A DNA stretch of 64,000 bases from a bacterium (GTDB lineage Bacteria > SAR324 > XYD2-FULL-50-16): contig JAHJTV010000103.1 in NCBI GenBank assembly GCA_018829445.1, positions 1 through 64,000 of the forward strand, given 5' to 3'. The notes beneath the pieces were generated by a model. The model searched no databases and was not told the origin of the DNA. It saw nothing but the letters and a program-made list of their open reading frames with translations. Numbering within the stretch: position 1 is the first letter of the stretch; each line of letters starts with the position of its first letter. Position numbers and translations under genes: made by a program. Shown piece after piece: positions 16,481-25,702 of the stretch.

Positions 16481-17436
16481 GAATCTTGTCCCTATTAAAA
16501 CAGATCTTCAGATGCACGTTTCCCACCCTGGTGATTGTCTGTCTAATTGCCTGCGGATCACTGGAAAACTCTGACCTGCCTTCGGATGCGGAAGAGGAAG
16601 ATCTTGGAGACCGCACCAAGGTGACCGAGATAAACTTCGCTGATGCGGCCCTGGAAAAATGTATTCAGCAATACAGTGTTACCTATGCCTTCGAACTGCA
16701 AACCCTGGCCTGCAATCAGAAAGGAATTGTCAATATCTCCGGGTTGGAACATTTCACCGAATTGGTTCACCTGGAACTGGATGACAATTCCATTGAAGAT
16801 ATCAGCCCCATCAGTGGTTTAAAAAAACTGACGGCATTATACCTGAATAACAATCATATAACCGATATTGGCCCTGTCAGCGAATTGGTGAATGTAATCA
16901 ATTTAGACCTCAATCAAAATGAGATAGAAGATATTAGTTTTTTAATAAAACTTAAAAATATAAGCTACTTGGGTCTTTTTAGGAATAATATCGTAGATAT
17001 CTCATCCCTGGCCGGTTTAACCAAAATGATAAGCGTAAATATTGGAGATAACAATATCGTTGACGTTTCACCATTGGAAGGATTGCCAGAACTCAATTAT
17101 TTATATCTCAGCCATAATTCCATAAACAGAGTTGCACCTTTACGCACGCTGACCAACCTGGTTTTCCTTGCTCTGGATAATAACGAAATTACGTCAGCCT
17201 GTTATTTGGATACTCTGACAGAACTTATCGGTTTGCATCTGCATGGAAATGATGTTCAAGATGAGGTATCCTGTTTAGGCACATTGACAAAAATAATGAA
17301 TGTCAACGATCTCCAGATAAATCTTGAAGGCAATTTCAGTTTGCATTGTGCAGAGCTTGATGAACTTGAAGCTTCATACCCTATTCCTGGTACTGGGGAA
17401 GAATGTTATGTGCTACGTCCCGCCACCTGTTTATAG
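16468..17436 (+). CDS. Leucine-rich-repeat lipoprotein (SDS22/internalin-like)
   Basis: A 322-residue protein. The N-terminus is a lipoprotein signal ending in the lipobox LIAC (Cys near 29), followed by an acidic linker. From about residue 85 there are eight tandem 22-residue leucine-rich repeats of the pattern LxxLxLxxNxIxDIxPLxxL, closed by a Cys-containing cap (SCLGTLTK...CAELDELEASYPIPGTGEEC). Such repeats form a curved binding surface. The protein should be anchored in the periplasm or outer membrane. The start overlaps the preceding protease gene by 13 bp, so the two are translationally linked; it may recruit the ligand or substrate for the protease. Confidence 0.88.
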   Translation: MAVVRILSLLKQIFRCTFPTLVIVCLIACGSLENSDLPSDAEEEDLGDRTKVTEINFADAALEKCIQQYSVTYAFELQTLACNQKGIVNISGLEHFTELVHLELDDNSIEDISPISGLKKLTALYLNNNHITDIGPVSELVNVINLDLNQNEIEDISFLIKLKNISYLGLFRNNIVDISSLAGLTKMISVNIGDNNIVDVSPLEGLPELNYLYLSHNSINRVAPLRTLTNLVFLALDNNEITSACYLDTLTELIGLHLHGNDVQDEVSCLGTLTKIMNVNDLQINLEGNFSLHCAELDELEASYPIPGTGEECYVLRPATCL

Positions 17437-17639
17437 CTACTGTAGAGAATCTAACCTGATTTTTACTGATCAATTCCCGCTACAGAAATTGTCACACACG
17501 AGTTCCCGTTTAATCTGGTCTGTTATCTGAAAGTAAATTATTTATATTTTGTACGAAAAAAGCAGATCAAATGTCGTCTAGATAAACAAGATGTCTCACA
17601 ATTCAAAAAAACCTTCATACTTATAAAAGGGAGTCAGCC

Positions 17640-17828
17640 ATGAAAAAATTAGTTTTGTTTATAAGCACTGCAATTTTGATGTTGAGTCTAGGAAGCGTTC
17701 AGGCTTCAGAGAATAGTGAAGCTATTAATATCTATGTGAATTACAATATTATTACTGCAGAAATCCAGTTTGTTGATCAGGTCTATCCCTGCCAATACAG
17801 CTGGCAGATCCCACCATCTTGCAGATAA
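17640..17828 (+). CDS. Small secreted peptide (62 aa) with signal peptide and two cysteines
   Basis: A Shine-Dalgarno AAGGGAG lies about 7 nt before the ATG. The first 23 residues are a textbook Sec signal ending in VQASE, leaving a mature peptide of about 39 residues. The C-terminal 12 residues hold two Cys (PCQYSWQIPPSC) that could form a disulfide in the periplasm. No family is recognised. It lies between the LRR lipoprotein and the kinase-like gene and may be a signal or accessory peptide of this locus; that is inference from position only. Confidence 0.65.
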   Translation: MKKLVLFISTAILMLSLGSVQASENSEAINIYVNYNIITAEIQFVDQVYPCQYSWQIPPSCR

Positions 17829-17902
17829 TCAACAAATCCCGGTTTTGGTGATGGAAAACCGGATCATTGATTTTTTCGACAGTAAAGAAAAAATGACCAA
17901 CT

Positions 17903-19075
17903 GTGATGAAGATAAAAGATCTCGTCCGAACCGATTATGAGGTAGTTTCAGCACAAATCAAAATCTCTGAGATTTCGGAGCGATTGGCAGAGCTTTACTA
18001 TCTTGTAGTCAAAGACGAGGGTGAGTATGTTGGGATCTTATCTTCATCGCAATTTCCCAACCAGGGCGATCTTCGAGTAGCTGATTGTCTGGTCAGTACA
18101 CCAGTCATCGATTATGAATCGGATTTGGAAGAGATTAACGATCAGCTGCAAGGCTGCAAGCAGAACGCCTTGCCTGTATTCGCTCACGGAATCTTCAAAG
18201 GTGTTCTTCTTCAAAGTGATATTCTGAAGTTCATGGTAAATCACACCGGCAAGATGGGGCAGAAGATTTTTTCAGTCGAAGACAACCAAGCAGATTACTC
18301 TAAAGGTCTGGAAGGAGAGTTGGAAAAATCGCAGGGACTTTTAGACACTTATTCCCAGTACAGTCAAATCATAGAAAAGGTTCTCAAGGCTAAATCCGAT
18401 CTGTTAACCGACGTAAGCCAGGAACTCAGAAATCATCTTCACATCATTCTCAGCTACGTTGAGCAAGGTCTTAAGCAATCCAGCCCCTTGTCCCAGGAAA
18501 AATTCTATCGTTATTTTACCCGAATTCACGATAACAGTGAGAAAATGCTGAATCTGGTAACTGATCTTCTTGATCTGTCAAAACTGGATGCCGGAAAATC
18601 AGACTATAAACTTCAATCGCATAGTCTTTCCGATCTGATTGATGCTGTACTGGCTGAATACAATCCCCTGTTTACCTCCAAAAAGATATCCGTAGATTTT
18701 CTGAGACCGACCTGGTCGGATGTTATTTTGATGGATAAAAACAGGATTTCTCAGGTGATTCAAAGTTTTATTTCTAACGCATATAAGTTTTCTCAGGAAA
18801 ACAACAGAATTCGTATTGAGCTTAAACATCTGGAAAATGAGATATCACTTTCAATTACCGACTGGGGATGCGGAATTTCCCAGGAGGAGTTTGATACTCT
18901 GTTTGAAAAATATAACAGGACCAGCCTGGCAAGACAGGGAATAAAAGGCTCCGGCTTAGGGCTTCCCATAGCCTATAAAATAGTGAGCGATCATAAGGGT
19001 AAAATCTCTGCAAAAGCAAACCCTGAAGGAGGAGCCATCTTCTCCTTTACCCTCCCCATTTCCAGTACAACTTAA
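17903..19075 (+). CDS. CBS-domain histidine-kinase-like protein lacking the H-box histidine
   Basis: A 390-residue soluble protein. Residues 1-115 resemble a CBS pair (DLVRTDYEVVS, VADCLVSTPVIDYESDLEEI, ALPVFAHGIFKGVLLQSDI), which usually binds adenosyl ligands. A HisKA-like dimerisation helix spans 160-235, and an HATPase domain spans about 240-388 with Asn292, the D320-x-G-x-G box and GSGLGL at 349-354. The H-box reads VSQELRNHLHII at 171-182: the phospho-accepting His of S-H-E-L-R is Gln173. ATP binding should survive, but canonical autophosphorylation should not. No response regulator is adjacent. The start could be GTG 17903 or ATG 17906; no good ribosome site is seen. Confidence 0.85.
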   Translation: MMKIKDLVRTDYEVVSAQIKISEISERLAELYYLVVKDEGEYVGILSSSQFPNQGDLRVADCLVSTPVIDYESDLEEINDQLQGCKQNALPVFAHGIFKGVLLQSDILKFMVNHTGKMGQKIFSVEDNQADYSKGLEGELEKSQGLLDTYSQYSQIIEKVLKAKSDLLTDVSQELRNHLHIILSYVEQGLKQSSPLSQEKFYRYFTRIHDNSEKMLNLVTDLLDLSKLDAGKSDYKLQSHSLSDLIDAVLAEYNPLFTSKKISVDFLRPTWSDVILMDKNRISQVIQSFISNAYKFSQENNRIRIELKHLENEISLSITDWGCGISQEEFDTLFEKYNRTSLARQGIKGSGLGLPIAYKIVSDHKGKISAKANPEGGAIFSFTLPISSTT

Positions 19076-19327
19076 CCTATTTAAACCGGGTAAGTTCCTC
19101 ATAAAAATCAGCTTGAATAATAAAAAGCACGGACAGATTAAACCAGGGGAGATACAACTGTTGCCTTGAGCTTATTCAATCTCCACGGTTTTTGCCCTTT
19201 TAGCCTTGAAACTCTCAGAAAGAAGATACAAAATGAACGGCATATTGAAGATTGTTGAGACCGGCATTACATTCAAACAGAATAAAATTATAATATTTTT
19301 TAGCGTCCGTTAAGATGGAGTTGACTT

Positions 19328-19972
19328 ATGGATAAAGACTATCAATCCTGGCTATGGCAGAAAACGGGTGAAAAGACCGTTAAAAACCTGGAAAAACATG
19401 GTATTAATGCTTGTCTGGTTGAGACTGTAGAGGAAGCGGCACAATATGTGACGGAGATGATCAGCGGTTACCTGAGCTTCGGTTTTGCTGGTTCGGATAC
19501 CACCCGTGAGCTTGGGCTGCCCCAAAAACTGAAAGAATTGGGGAAAACAGTCTATGATCACTGGGAGCCAGGACTTTCAAGTGAGGAGAGCCTGGAAATC
19601 AGGAAAAAACAGTCCCAGGCTGAATGCTTTTTATGTAGCGCCAATGCCATTGCCATGACTGGAGAAATCATCAATGTGGATGGCGTTGGAAATCGAACCA
19701 ATGGGATGTCATTTGGACCGAAAAAAGTGGTGATCATTGCCGGAATGAACAAAGTCACAAAAGATCTGGATTCGGCGTTGAAGAGAGTTCATGAAATCGC
19801 AGCTCCAATGCGCTCCAAAAGCCTTGACATGGATACGCCTTGCGCTAAAACAGGGATCTGTGCTGATTGTAACTCTCCACAGAGGATTTGTCGGATCACC
19901 ACTATTATCCATCGCCAACCTATGCTGACAGATATGTCTGTCGTTCTAATTAAGCAGGCTTTGGGGTTTTAA
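19328..19972 (+). CDS. LUD-domain (LutC/YkgG-like) protein
   Basis: A 214-residue single-domain LUD (formerly DUF162) protein. It shows the FGFAGSDTTRELGLPQ segment, SANAIAMTGEIINVDGVGNR and the terminal Cys motif CAKTGICADCNSPQRICR near 176-193. LUD proteins include LutB/LutC of lactate utilisation, but stand-alone members such as this have no defined role; the four Cys could bind a metal or cluster. A good start is at 19328. No lactate-utilisation partner genes are adjacent, so I do not assign lutC. Confidence 0.85.
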   Translation: MDKDYQSWLWQKTGEKTVKNLEKHGINACLVETVEEAAQYVTEMISGYLSFGFAGSDTTRELGLPQKLKELGKTVYDHWEPGLSSEESLEIRKKQSQAECFLCSANAIAMTGEIINVDGVGNRTNGMSFGPKKVVIIAGMNKVTKDLDSALKRVHEIAAPMRSKSLDMDTPCAKTGICADCNSPQRICRITTIIHRQPMLTDMSVVLIKQALGF

Positions 19973-20113
19973 TGATTTCCCCGGGTGCCTTGAAACAGGG
20001 CAGAACCAGCGGGCTCTTGTGCAAATGCGACAAATTAAAGAATAAACCCGCCATTGCAAGCCTTGTTCGGAAAGCTGACATTGACAGGTTTTGTATCTCA
20101 TTTGGAGTTTGGT

Positions 20114-20432
20114 CTATCTAAACTGAATCCTGATCTCTTTTTTATTGATCCTACAACACTGGTCTTGGCAACGTCGTCCACAAAGGCAACCTTGCTGGGA
20201 ACTCCGTACTTGGGTATCTGATCGCATTCTACATATTTGGGAAACTACATTGTTATGTCATCTGTTACTTTTTCCTTAAAATCAGCTATTAGAACGATTA
20301 GCACCATAGGGCGTTCTCCCCATTTCTCATCGGCAAACCCGACAACGGCAGCTTAACTGGCGGTATCTTCCAGTTCAAGTAATGATAACCATTCACCCTC
20401 CTGTTTTAATCACGATACGAGATCGATTGATG
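20114..20432 (-). pseudogene. Decayed C-terminal fragment of an acyl-CoA ligase (AMP-binding enzyme)
   Basis: Reading leftward in mixed frames, the DNA encodes RSRIVIKTGG, then EWLSLLELEDTAS, a stop, AAVVGFADEKWGERPMVLIV, another stop, then FPKYVECDQIPKYGVPSKVAFVDDVAKTSV and a shifted KKEIR end. This is the C-terminal domain of fatty-acyl-CoA/AMP ligases (usual motif KTSVGKIDKK). At least two frameshifts and two in-frame stops are present and the N-terminal about 400 residues are missing. It is a remnant, not related by position to the intact ligase at 22740. Confidence 0.8.
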
Positions 20433-20745
20433 GGAGATAGAGACAGTGGGGGTTTAAGAGTGTTTTTTATCAAAAGCGGAGTAGAATGAGCGGAAGGTGT
20501 TCGTTAGATAGGAAACCATGTTGACCGGTGTTTATCAATGAGGGTTATCTCCCCAAAAAAAGTGATTAAGTCCCCAATTTATAAAAAGAGGCAAATTGAA
20601 AAGGTTTTCGCTCTGAAAAGGGCAGATTAATTGCATTTTCCGGATGAAACCTCTAAAATCAAGGTTTGAAGCGAAGATGCAGAATAACAAAGTGGCATAA
20701 ACAAAAATTGGAATTTAGGCAGGCTCTATTCTCAGTATTGGAAAG
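20433..20745. other. Non-coding stretch before the HD-GYP gene
   Basis: About 310 bp. I see no gene, hairpin with a T run or convincing promoter. It presumably carries the promoter of the gene at 20746. Confidence 0.4.
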
Positions 20746-22470
20746 ATGAAAAAAAAGAAAAGCAATACCAGTCAATCAAATGAAGAACTGGCCGTTTTAA
20801 AGCAAAAATATGCGGACTTAAAAAAGAAATATCAGGAAAAAGTCAGGCAGGTAAGTCTTTTTAAAACATTGGAGTATATTAATAGTGAAGGATTCCGTCT
20901 GGATCTTTTTCTTGATCGAATCATTGACTGGGTTTTGGGTGCGACACAAACCGAATCTGCAGCACTATTGATGTTGGATGAGAACGAAGGACGCCTTGAA
21001 TTCATGGTGGCAAAAGGACCAAGCTCGGAAAAGTTGAAAGGACTTTCAGTTCAAATTGATGAAGGAATTGCAGGAAAAACACTTTCTACAAACCAGCCCT
21101 ATATTTCTCAGAATGTAACACAGGATTCTACCTGGAGTCCCAGAATTGCAGAGGATCTTAAGTATAATACGGTCAATCTGCTGGCTGTTCCACTCAGAAT
21201 CAGGGGCAAAGCCAAGGGGGTTATTGAAATTATCAATAAAAAAAGCGGAGATCCGTTTGTTAAAGACGACATCAAATTGATGGAAGGACTGTCGAATGAA
21301 ATTGCTCTGGCTTTGGAAAACGGTCGTTTGCTGGATTCGGCCAGGTATAAGGCGGAGAGTTTTAGTAAGTTGGCAAGATTATCCGCCATTCTGAACTCAA
21401 GCCTGGACCATCAAACTGTCCGTATCAGGGCATTGGAATCTGTTGTTGAGCTGATGGAATGCGAAACCGGATCGCTATACCTGATAGATGAAGAAAAAGA
21501 TGAACTCTACTTTGAAGTGGCCCTGGGTGAGAAAGGGAAAGCCGTTAAAGAGATCCGATTAAAAATGGGCGAGGGGATCGCAGGTTGGGTGGCTCAAAAG
21601 GGTGAGAGTGACCTGGTTCCGGATACTGCAGAAGATCCCAGGTGGGCAAAAAGAGTTGATCAAAAATCAGACTTTGTCACAAATAATATGATTACTGTTC
21701 CGGTAAAGTCCAAGCATAAAGTCATTGGTGTCTTGCAGGCAATCAATAAACTCAATGGGAGAAAACCTAACCAGGCTGATTTGAAACTGATGGAGAATCT
21801 ATCCGATCAGGTTGCAATAGCTCTGGAAAACGCCAGACTGTATGAGGAGCAAAAGGAAATGTTCTTTGAGACAGCAGAAGCCCTGGCAACAGCAATTGAA
21901 AAACGTGATCCATACACTGGTGGTCATACAAGAAGAGTACGTGAGTTCAGCCTGGCGATTGGACGCCAGCTTGATCTCACCGATGACTTACTTGAACTAT
22001 TAGAGATTACAGCGATTCTGCATGATATTGGAAAAATCGGAGTGGATGACGCTGTTTTAAGAAAACCGGGAAAACTGAATGATGAAGAATATGAAAAAAT
22101 GAAGCTTCATACCAGCTACGGATACGAGATCTTGAATCATGTAAAAAAACTGGGCCCTGCCATTCCCGGCATGCGCCATCATCACGAACGCATGGATGGT
22201 AAAGGGTATCCACTTGGATTAAAGGGGAATGAGATTCCACTGCTGGCCAGAATAATCTGTGTGGCTGACACCTGGGATGCCATGACCTCCAATCGCCCCT
22301 ACCGAAAAGGCTTGTCCGATCAAATCGCCTATGAGGAATTAAAAGAGAACAAAAACAAACAGTTTGATCTGAAGGTAATTAACGCATTTCTCAGGGCTTA
22401 TAATAATGGCGAAATTATCTCTCAACAGAAAGAGGAAAGAATAAAAGCAAAAAAAAAGCTAAAAAAGTAA
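20746..22470 (+). CDS. GAF-GAF-HD-GYP protein (c-di-GMP phosphodiesterase-like)
   Basis: A 574-residue cytoplasmic protein: a Lys-rich N-terminal coiled coil (1-40), two GAF domains (about 45-200 and 215-365), and an HD-GYP domain (about 375-560). The phosphodiesterase motifs are intact: GGHTRRV, LHDIGK near 425, HHHERMDGKGYP near 480-490 and CVADTWDAMTSNRPYR. HD-GYP enzymes hydrolyse cyclic di-GMP to pGpG or GMP. The tandem GAF domains probably gate activity through a small ligand or redox signal. There is no receiver or membrane domain. It is flanked by non-coding DNA on both sides and is probably transcribed alone. Confidence 0.92.
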   Translation: MKKKKSNTSQSNEELAVLKQKYADLKKKYQEKVRQVSLFKTLEYINSEGFRLDLFLDRIIDWVLGATQTESAALLMLDENEGRLEFMVAKGPSSEKLKGLSVQIDEGIAGKTLSTNQPYISQNVTQDSTWSPRIAEDLKYNTVNLLAVPLRIRGKAKGVIEIINKKSGDPFVKDDIKLMEGLSNEIALALENGRLLDSARYKAESFSKLARLSAILNSSLDHQTVRIRALESVVELMECETGSLYLIDEEKDELYFEVALGEKGKAVKEIRLKMGEGIAGWVAQKGESDLVPDTAEDPRWAKRVDQKSDFVTNNMITVPVKSKHKVIGVLQAINKLNGRKPNQADLKLMENLSDQVAIALENARLYEEQKEMFFETAEALATAIEKRDPYTGGHTRRVREFSLAIGRQLDLTDDLLELLEITAILHDIGKIGVDDAVLRKPGKLNDEEYEKMKLHTSYGYEILNHVKKLGPAIPGMRHHHERMDGKGYPLGLKGNEIPLLARIICVADTWDAMTSNRPYRKGLSDQIAYEELKENKNKQFDLKVINAFLRAYNNGEIISQQKEERIKAKKKLKK

Positions 22471-22739
22471 CTATTCATTTAACGACTGATCCCCTGGATT
22501 CACGCTTGTAAATCCGATTTTAATCCGGGGCGCTATCTCCAATATGGTTACCGGCCTGTCCTGCAGATGTTATCTGCTTCTCTCCACTTCAACAAAATCG
22601 CCAATCAACCGTGTGTCTCTTTTTCTCTCTTATCCACTTGTAATTAAACAGAAACATGCTAGTGTACCTCTGTCAGTTATTTTTTTGAGAGATACAGCCG
22701 CTTTTATGGATATCTATAAACTCAAAGGAGAGAAAAGAC

Positions 22740-24530
22740 ATGGAAGACCTGTCGATGATGGTTAGAGATCGCTGTCAGAAGGATACTGAAAAAACTGCAT
22801 TTTTATTTAAAGAAAAAGATAAATGGAATGGGGTGACATGGGGAGAGGTTGATACAAGGGTTGAACAGATTGCAGCCGGGTTGATTGAGACTGGAGTGCA
22901 TCCTGGAGATCGTGTTGCCATTATTGGGAATACAAGGTTGGAATGGACTCTTTGTGATCTGGCCATAATCAGGATAGGGGCTGTAACGGTTGGTATTTAT
23001 CAGACCCTATCCGGTGAACAGTGTAAGTATATATTAAGTGATTCTGCTGCAACTGTCCTGTTTGTGGAAGATCAGACGCAGTATTACAAGATTGAACCGC
23101 TGCTATCCGAGTTGCCTGGACTAAAATCGATTATTTTTTGGGATATCGAGGATGGAAAGGGGGCCCTTTCCAGTTTGGAGGATCTGGCAATCAAAGGAAA
23201 AGAATCAATAACCCTGAATCCGAATCTGGTTGAACAATATGAGAGCCGGATCAAACCGGATGATATGGCGCTTATTATATATACCTCTGGAACCACAGGC
23301 CCTCCAAAGGGTGCCTGCCTATCCCATAAAAATATCCTGGCAGAGTTGCATCTGATAGAAAGGTTGATAAAAAAGGAGGATATTGGCGATATCATGATGT
23401 TCTTCTTGCCGCTTTCGCATGTCGGAGAACGAGTGCCGGGTCAGTTTATGCGTATCAGTAGGGGAATAACTGCGGCCTATGTCAAAGATATCAATAAAAT
23501 TCTGGAAGATATCGAAGAAATTCGACCGACTTTTTTTGGGAGTGTTCCACGCATTTTTGAAAAGGTCTATGCAAAGATCCAATCCGAAGTAGCCAATGCT
23601 TCAGCTTCAAAACAGAAAGTTTTCACCTGGGCTGAAAAAACAGGAAGGGAATACAGTAAACTGGTGCAGCTTAACCGGCCAATTCCATTTTTTTTGCAGC
23701 TGAAATATAAGATCGCCGATAAACTGGTTTTCCACAAAATAAGACAAATATTTGGTGGCAGGGTTCGATATTTCCTTTCCTCATCCGCTCCCATAGCTCA
23801 GGAAATCATCGAGTTTTTTCATGCCTGCGGCATGTTGATATTGGAGGCCTATGGACAGACGGAAGTCTCCTGCTTTTGCACGCTTTGTACTCCTGACGCT
23901 TATCGATTCGGCTCCGTTGGTAGAGTGCTTCCGGAAACGGAAATTAAGATCGCCAACGACGGTGAGATATTGGTGAAAGGAGATATTGTGTTTAAAGGTT
24001 ATCTCAATCAATCGGAGTTAACTGAAAAAACATTGACCTCCGACGGCTGGATTTATACAGGGGATGTCGGAAAAATAGATGAAGATGGCTACCTGTGGAT
24101 AACCGGTAGAAAAAAAGAGATCATTGTAACTTCAGGTGGCAAAAACGTCACGCCTTCCAATATAGAGCATCTGTTGATGAATCACCCCTTGGTTGAATTA
24201 GCCATGGTGCATGGAGATCGAAGAAACTTTCTGACAGCCTTGATCTCGTTATCCCCTGAAAACATTCTGATTTGGGGGGAGAATAATGGATATCCCGATC
24301 TTGATTATTCGGAATACACCAGACTGGAGGCAGTGATTGCAGAGGTCCAAAAAATCGTGGATCAGGCTAATTCAAAACTGGCACGATTCGAAACCATCAA
24401 AAAGTTTGCCATCCTGCCCCAGTCCCTGCAGGTAGAAACAGGTGAACTGACACCAACCATGAAGATCAGGAGAAAAATTGTGGAAGATAAGTACAGACCG
24501 CTGCTCGATGCGTTCTACACGGCTGGTTGA
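22740..24530 (+). CDS. Long-chain fatty acyl-CoA ligase (AMP-forming)
   Basis: A 596-residue AMP-binding enzyme that activates fatty acids to acyl-CoA via an acyl-adenylate. Motifs: the P-loop IYTSGTTGPPKGACLSH near 180, YGQTEVSC near 375, and the hinge/C-terminal block YTGDVGKIDEDGYLWITGRKKEIIV near 445. The closing region (LTPTMKIRRKIVEDKY) is the form typical of FadD15-like long-chain ligases. The start has a strong AAAGGAG ribosome site 8-9 nt upstream. Soluble or peripherally membrane-bound. It is convergent with the ThiF/MoeB-like gene, and no beta-oxidation genes are adjacent. Confidence 0.93.
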   Translation: MEDLSMMVRDRCQKDTEKTAFLFKEKDKWNGVTWGEVDTRVEQIAAGLIETGVHPGDRVAIIGNTRLEWTLCDLAIIRIGAVTVGIYQTLSGEQCKYILSDSAATVLFVEDQTQYYKIEPLLSELPGLKSIIFWDIEDGKGALSSLEDLAIKGKESITLNPNLVEQYESRIKPDDMALIIYTSGTTGPPKGACLSHKNILAELHLIERLIKKEDIGDIMMFFLPLSHVGERVPGQFMRISRGITAAYVKDINKILEDIEEIRPTFFGSVPRIFEKVYAKIQSEVANASASKQKVFTWAEKTGREYSKLVQLNRPIPFFLQLKYKIADKLVFHKIRQIFGGRVRYFLSSSAPIAQEIIEFFHACGMLILEAYGQTEVSCFCTLCTPDAYRFGSVGRVLPETEIKIANDGEILVKGDIVFKGYLNQSELTEKTLTSDGWIYTGDVGKIDEDGYLWITGRKKEIIVTSGGKNVTPSNIEHLLMNHPLVELAMVHGDRRNFLTALISLSPENILIWGENNGYPDLDYSEYTRLEAVIAEVQKIVDQANSKLARFETIKKFAILPQSLQVETGELTPTMKIRRKIVEDKYRPLLDAFYTAG

Positions 24531-24570
24531 CCTTTTTGGAAGAGTTATTGAGGATATAAGTTTAAGGATC

Positions 24571-25419
24571 TTAAAGGTCAAATAGCTCGAAAACGTTGTC
24601 ATACAAATCTATCAGGAGAATGCGGTTTCTCAGATTGGTTCCCTTTTTCAGAATGATCTTAATTGCTTCAGAGGCTTCGAGAGCAGCGATTGTATATACG
24701 GCCTGAGGTAAACAGCTTGGCGGAGGTTCTTCTTTTTGGGAATTATCAGCTTGGAATGAGCTGAATACCTGTTTTAAACCCTTATCATCAGGAAATACAG
24801 TTGTTATATGACCCGAAAATCCGGAAATTGCACCCGAAACCAGTGGGATTCGAAGCAGTTTGACGGCTGCTTCCAATTCCATCCTGCTGGAAACGGAATC
24901 CAGGCAATCGATCACGACATGATGGTCCTTTATGAGAGCATTTGCATTGTCTTTTGAGAGTCTGACATTAACGGTTTGAACCTGAACCGATGGATTGATG
25001 CTCTCAACTCTTTTTTGGGCAACATCGGTTTTTTTCATTTTCAGCACATTACCATCGCTGAGAAGTTGACGATTCAAATTACTGTCATCGAATCTATCCT
25101 GATCGATAACTGTCAATGCTCCTACGCCATGGCGAGCCAATGTTTCGATGACCAGCCCACCTAGTCCCCCCAATCCCACAACGCATACTTTCGATTGTAA
25201 GAGAATGATCTGATCTTCAATGGATATGGAAGGAAAGTTACGCAGATATCGTTCAGGAACAATCCGCTGTTTGAGAGCTTCTATCTCAACTGATTGTATG
25301 TTAAGACCAAAGTCTGCTGCGATCAGGTTAACGCCGGATACTGAAATAGTACCCAAGGTTTGGAATTCCACATTGGGAAGATTTTTTACCCTCTCTCGGA
25401 TTGCCGCTGAAAGCTCCAT
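24571..25419 (-). CDS. ThiF/MoeB/HesA-type E1-like adenylyltransferase
   Basis: A 282-residue E1-like protein. Residues 77-90 hold the nucleotide-binding GxGGxG loop (VVGLGGLGG), with Asp106 (TVIDQDRFDDSNLNRQ, Arg117) and DCLDS near 172. These enzymes adenylate the C-terminal Gly of a ubiquitin-like sulfur carrier. The first 60 residues are an extra, unassigned N-terminal segment. The two CxxC zinc motifs typical of MoeB are absent; the C-terminal region only has SCLPQAVYTIAALEASEAIK. The gene lies 7 bp after a MoaD/ThiS gene and downstream of the AOR gene, so it most likely activates that carrier for tungsto/molybdopterin assembly. Confidence 0.87.
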   Translation of the reverse strand: MELSAAIRERVKNLPNVEFQTLGTISVSGVNLIAADFGLNIQSVEIEALKQRIVPERYLRNFPSISIEDQIILLQSKVCVVGLGGLGGLVIETLARHGVGALTVIDQDRFDDSNLNRQLLSDGNVLKMKKTDVAQKRVESINPSVQVQTVNVRLSKDNANALIKDHHVVIDCLDSVSSRMELEAAVKLLRIPLVSGAISGFSGHITTVFPDDKGLKQVFSSFQADNSQKEEPPPSCLPQAVYTIAALEASEAIKIILKKGTNLRNRILLIDLYDNVFELFDL

Positions 25420-25426
25420 CTTGATT

Positions 25427-25660
25427 TTAACCTCCTCTCATGGGGGGAAATACCTTGATGATTTCACCCCCCTCAAGTTTCGCAGAGAGGGTACTGCGAT
25501 TTCCGGCGACAAAAATCAAAAGAGGTTTCTCCGAAGGGATTCCGAGTGAGATCATTAATTCCTGAACGGTAATACCGGATTGAATAGGGTGATTATCGGC
25601 GGATTCCGGGATGAATTTTCTTAATCCTGCATAAAGCTTAAGGGTGACGGTTGTTTCCAT
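25427..25660 (-). CDS. MoaD/ThiS-family ubiquitin-like sulfur carrier
   Basis: A 77-residue beta-grasp protein ending in the required Gly-Gly (PPMRGG). It has the usual MoaD features: VTLKLYAGLRKFIP at the start, ITVQELMISLGIP, and the EGGEIIKVFPP run before the tail. After adenylation by the neighbouring ThiF/MoeB-like enzyme the C-terminal Gly would carry a thiocarboxylate used to build the dithiolene of the pterin cofactor. Position behind the AOR gene suggests a carrier dedicated to the tungsten enzyme, as seen in other AOR operons. Confidence 0.9.
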   Translation of the reverse strand: METTVTLKLYAGLRKFIPESADNHPIQSGITVQELMISLGIPSEKPLLIFVAGNRSTLSAKLEGGEIIKVFPPMRGG

Positions 25661-25702
25661 GAATGGCTGGATCGATGGGCTGACTGATATGTTAATACTT
25701 TA

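Noticed and set aside
19328-19972. Assigning lutC/lactate utilisation to the LUD-domain gene
   Set aside because: No lutA or lutB homologue is adjacent and the protein carries a terminal four-Cys motif seen in stand-alone LUD proteins.
24527-24583. TTGACCTTT/AAAGGTCAA inverted repeat between the convergent ligase and ThiF-like genes
   Set aside because: The arms are about 39 bp apart and fall in the last codons of the two genes, so chance pairing is as likely as a terminator.
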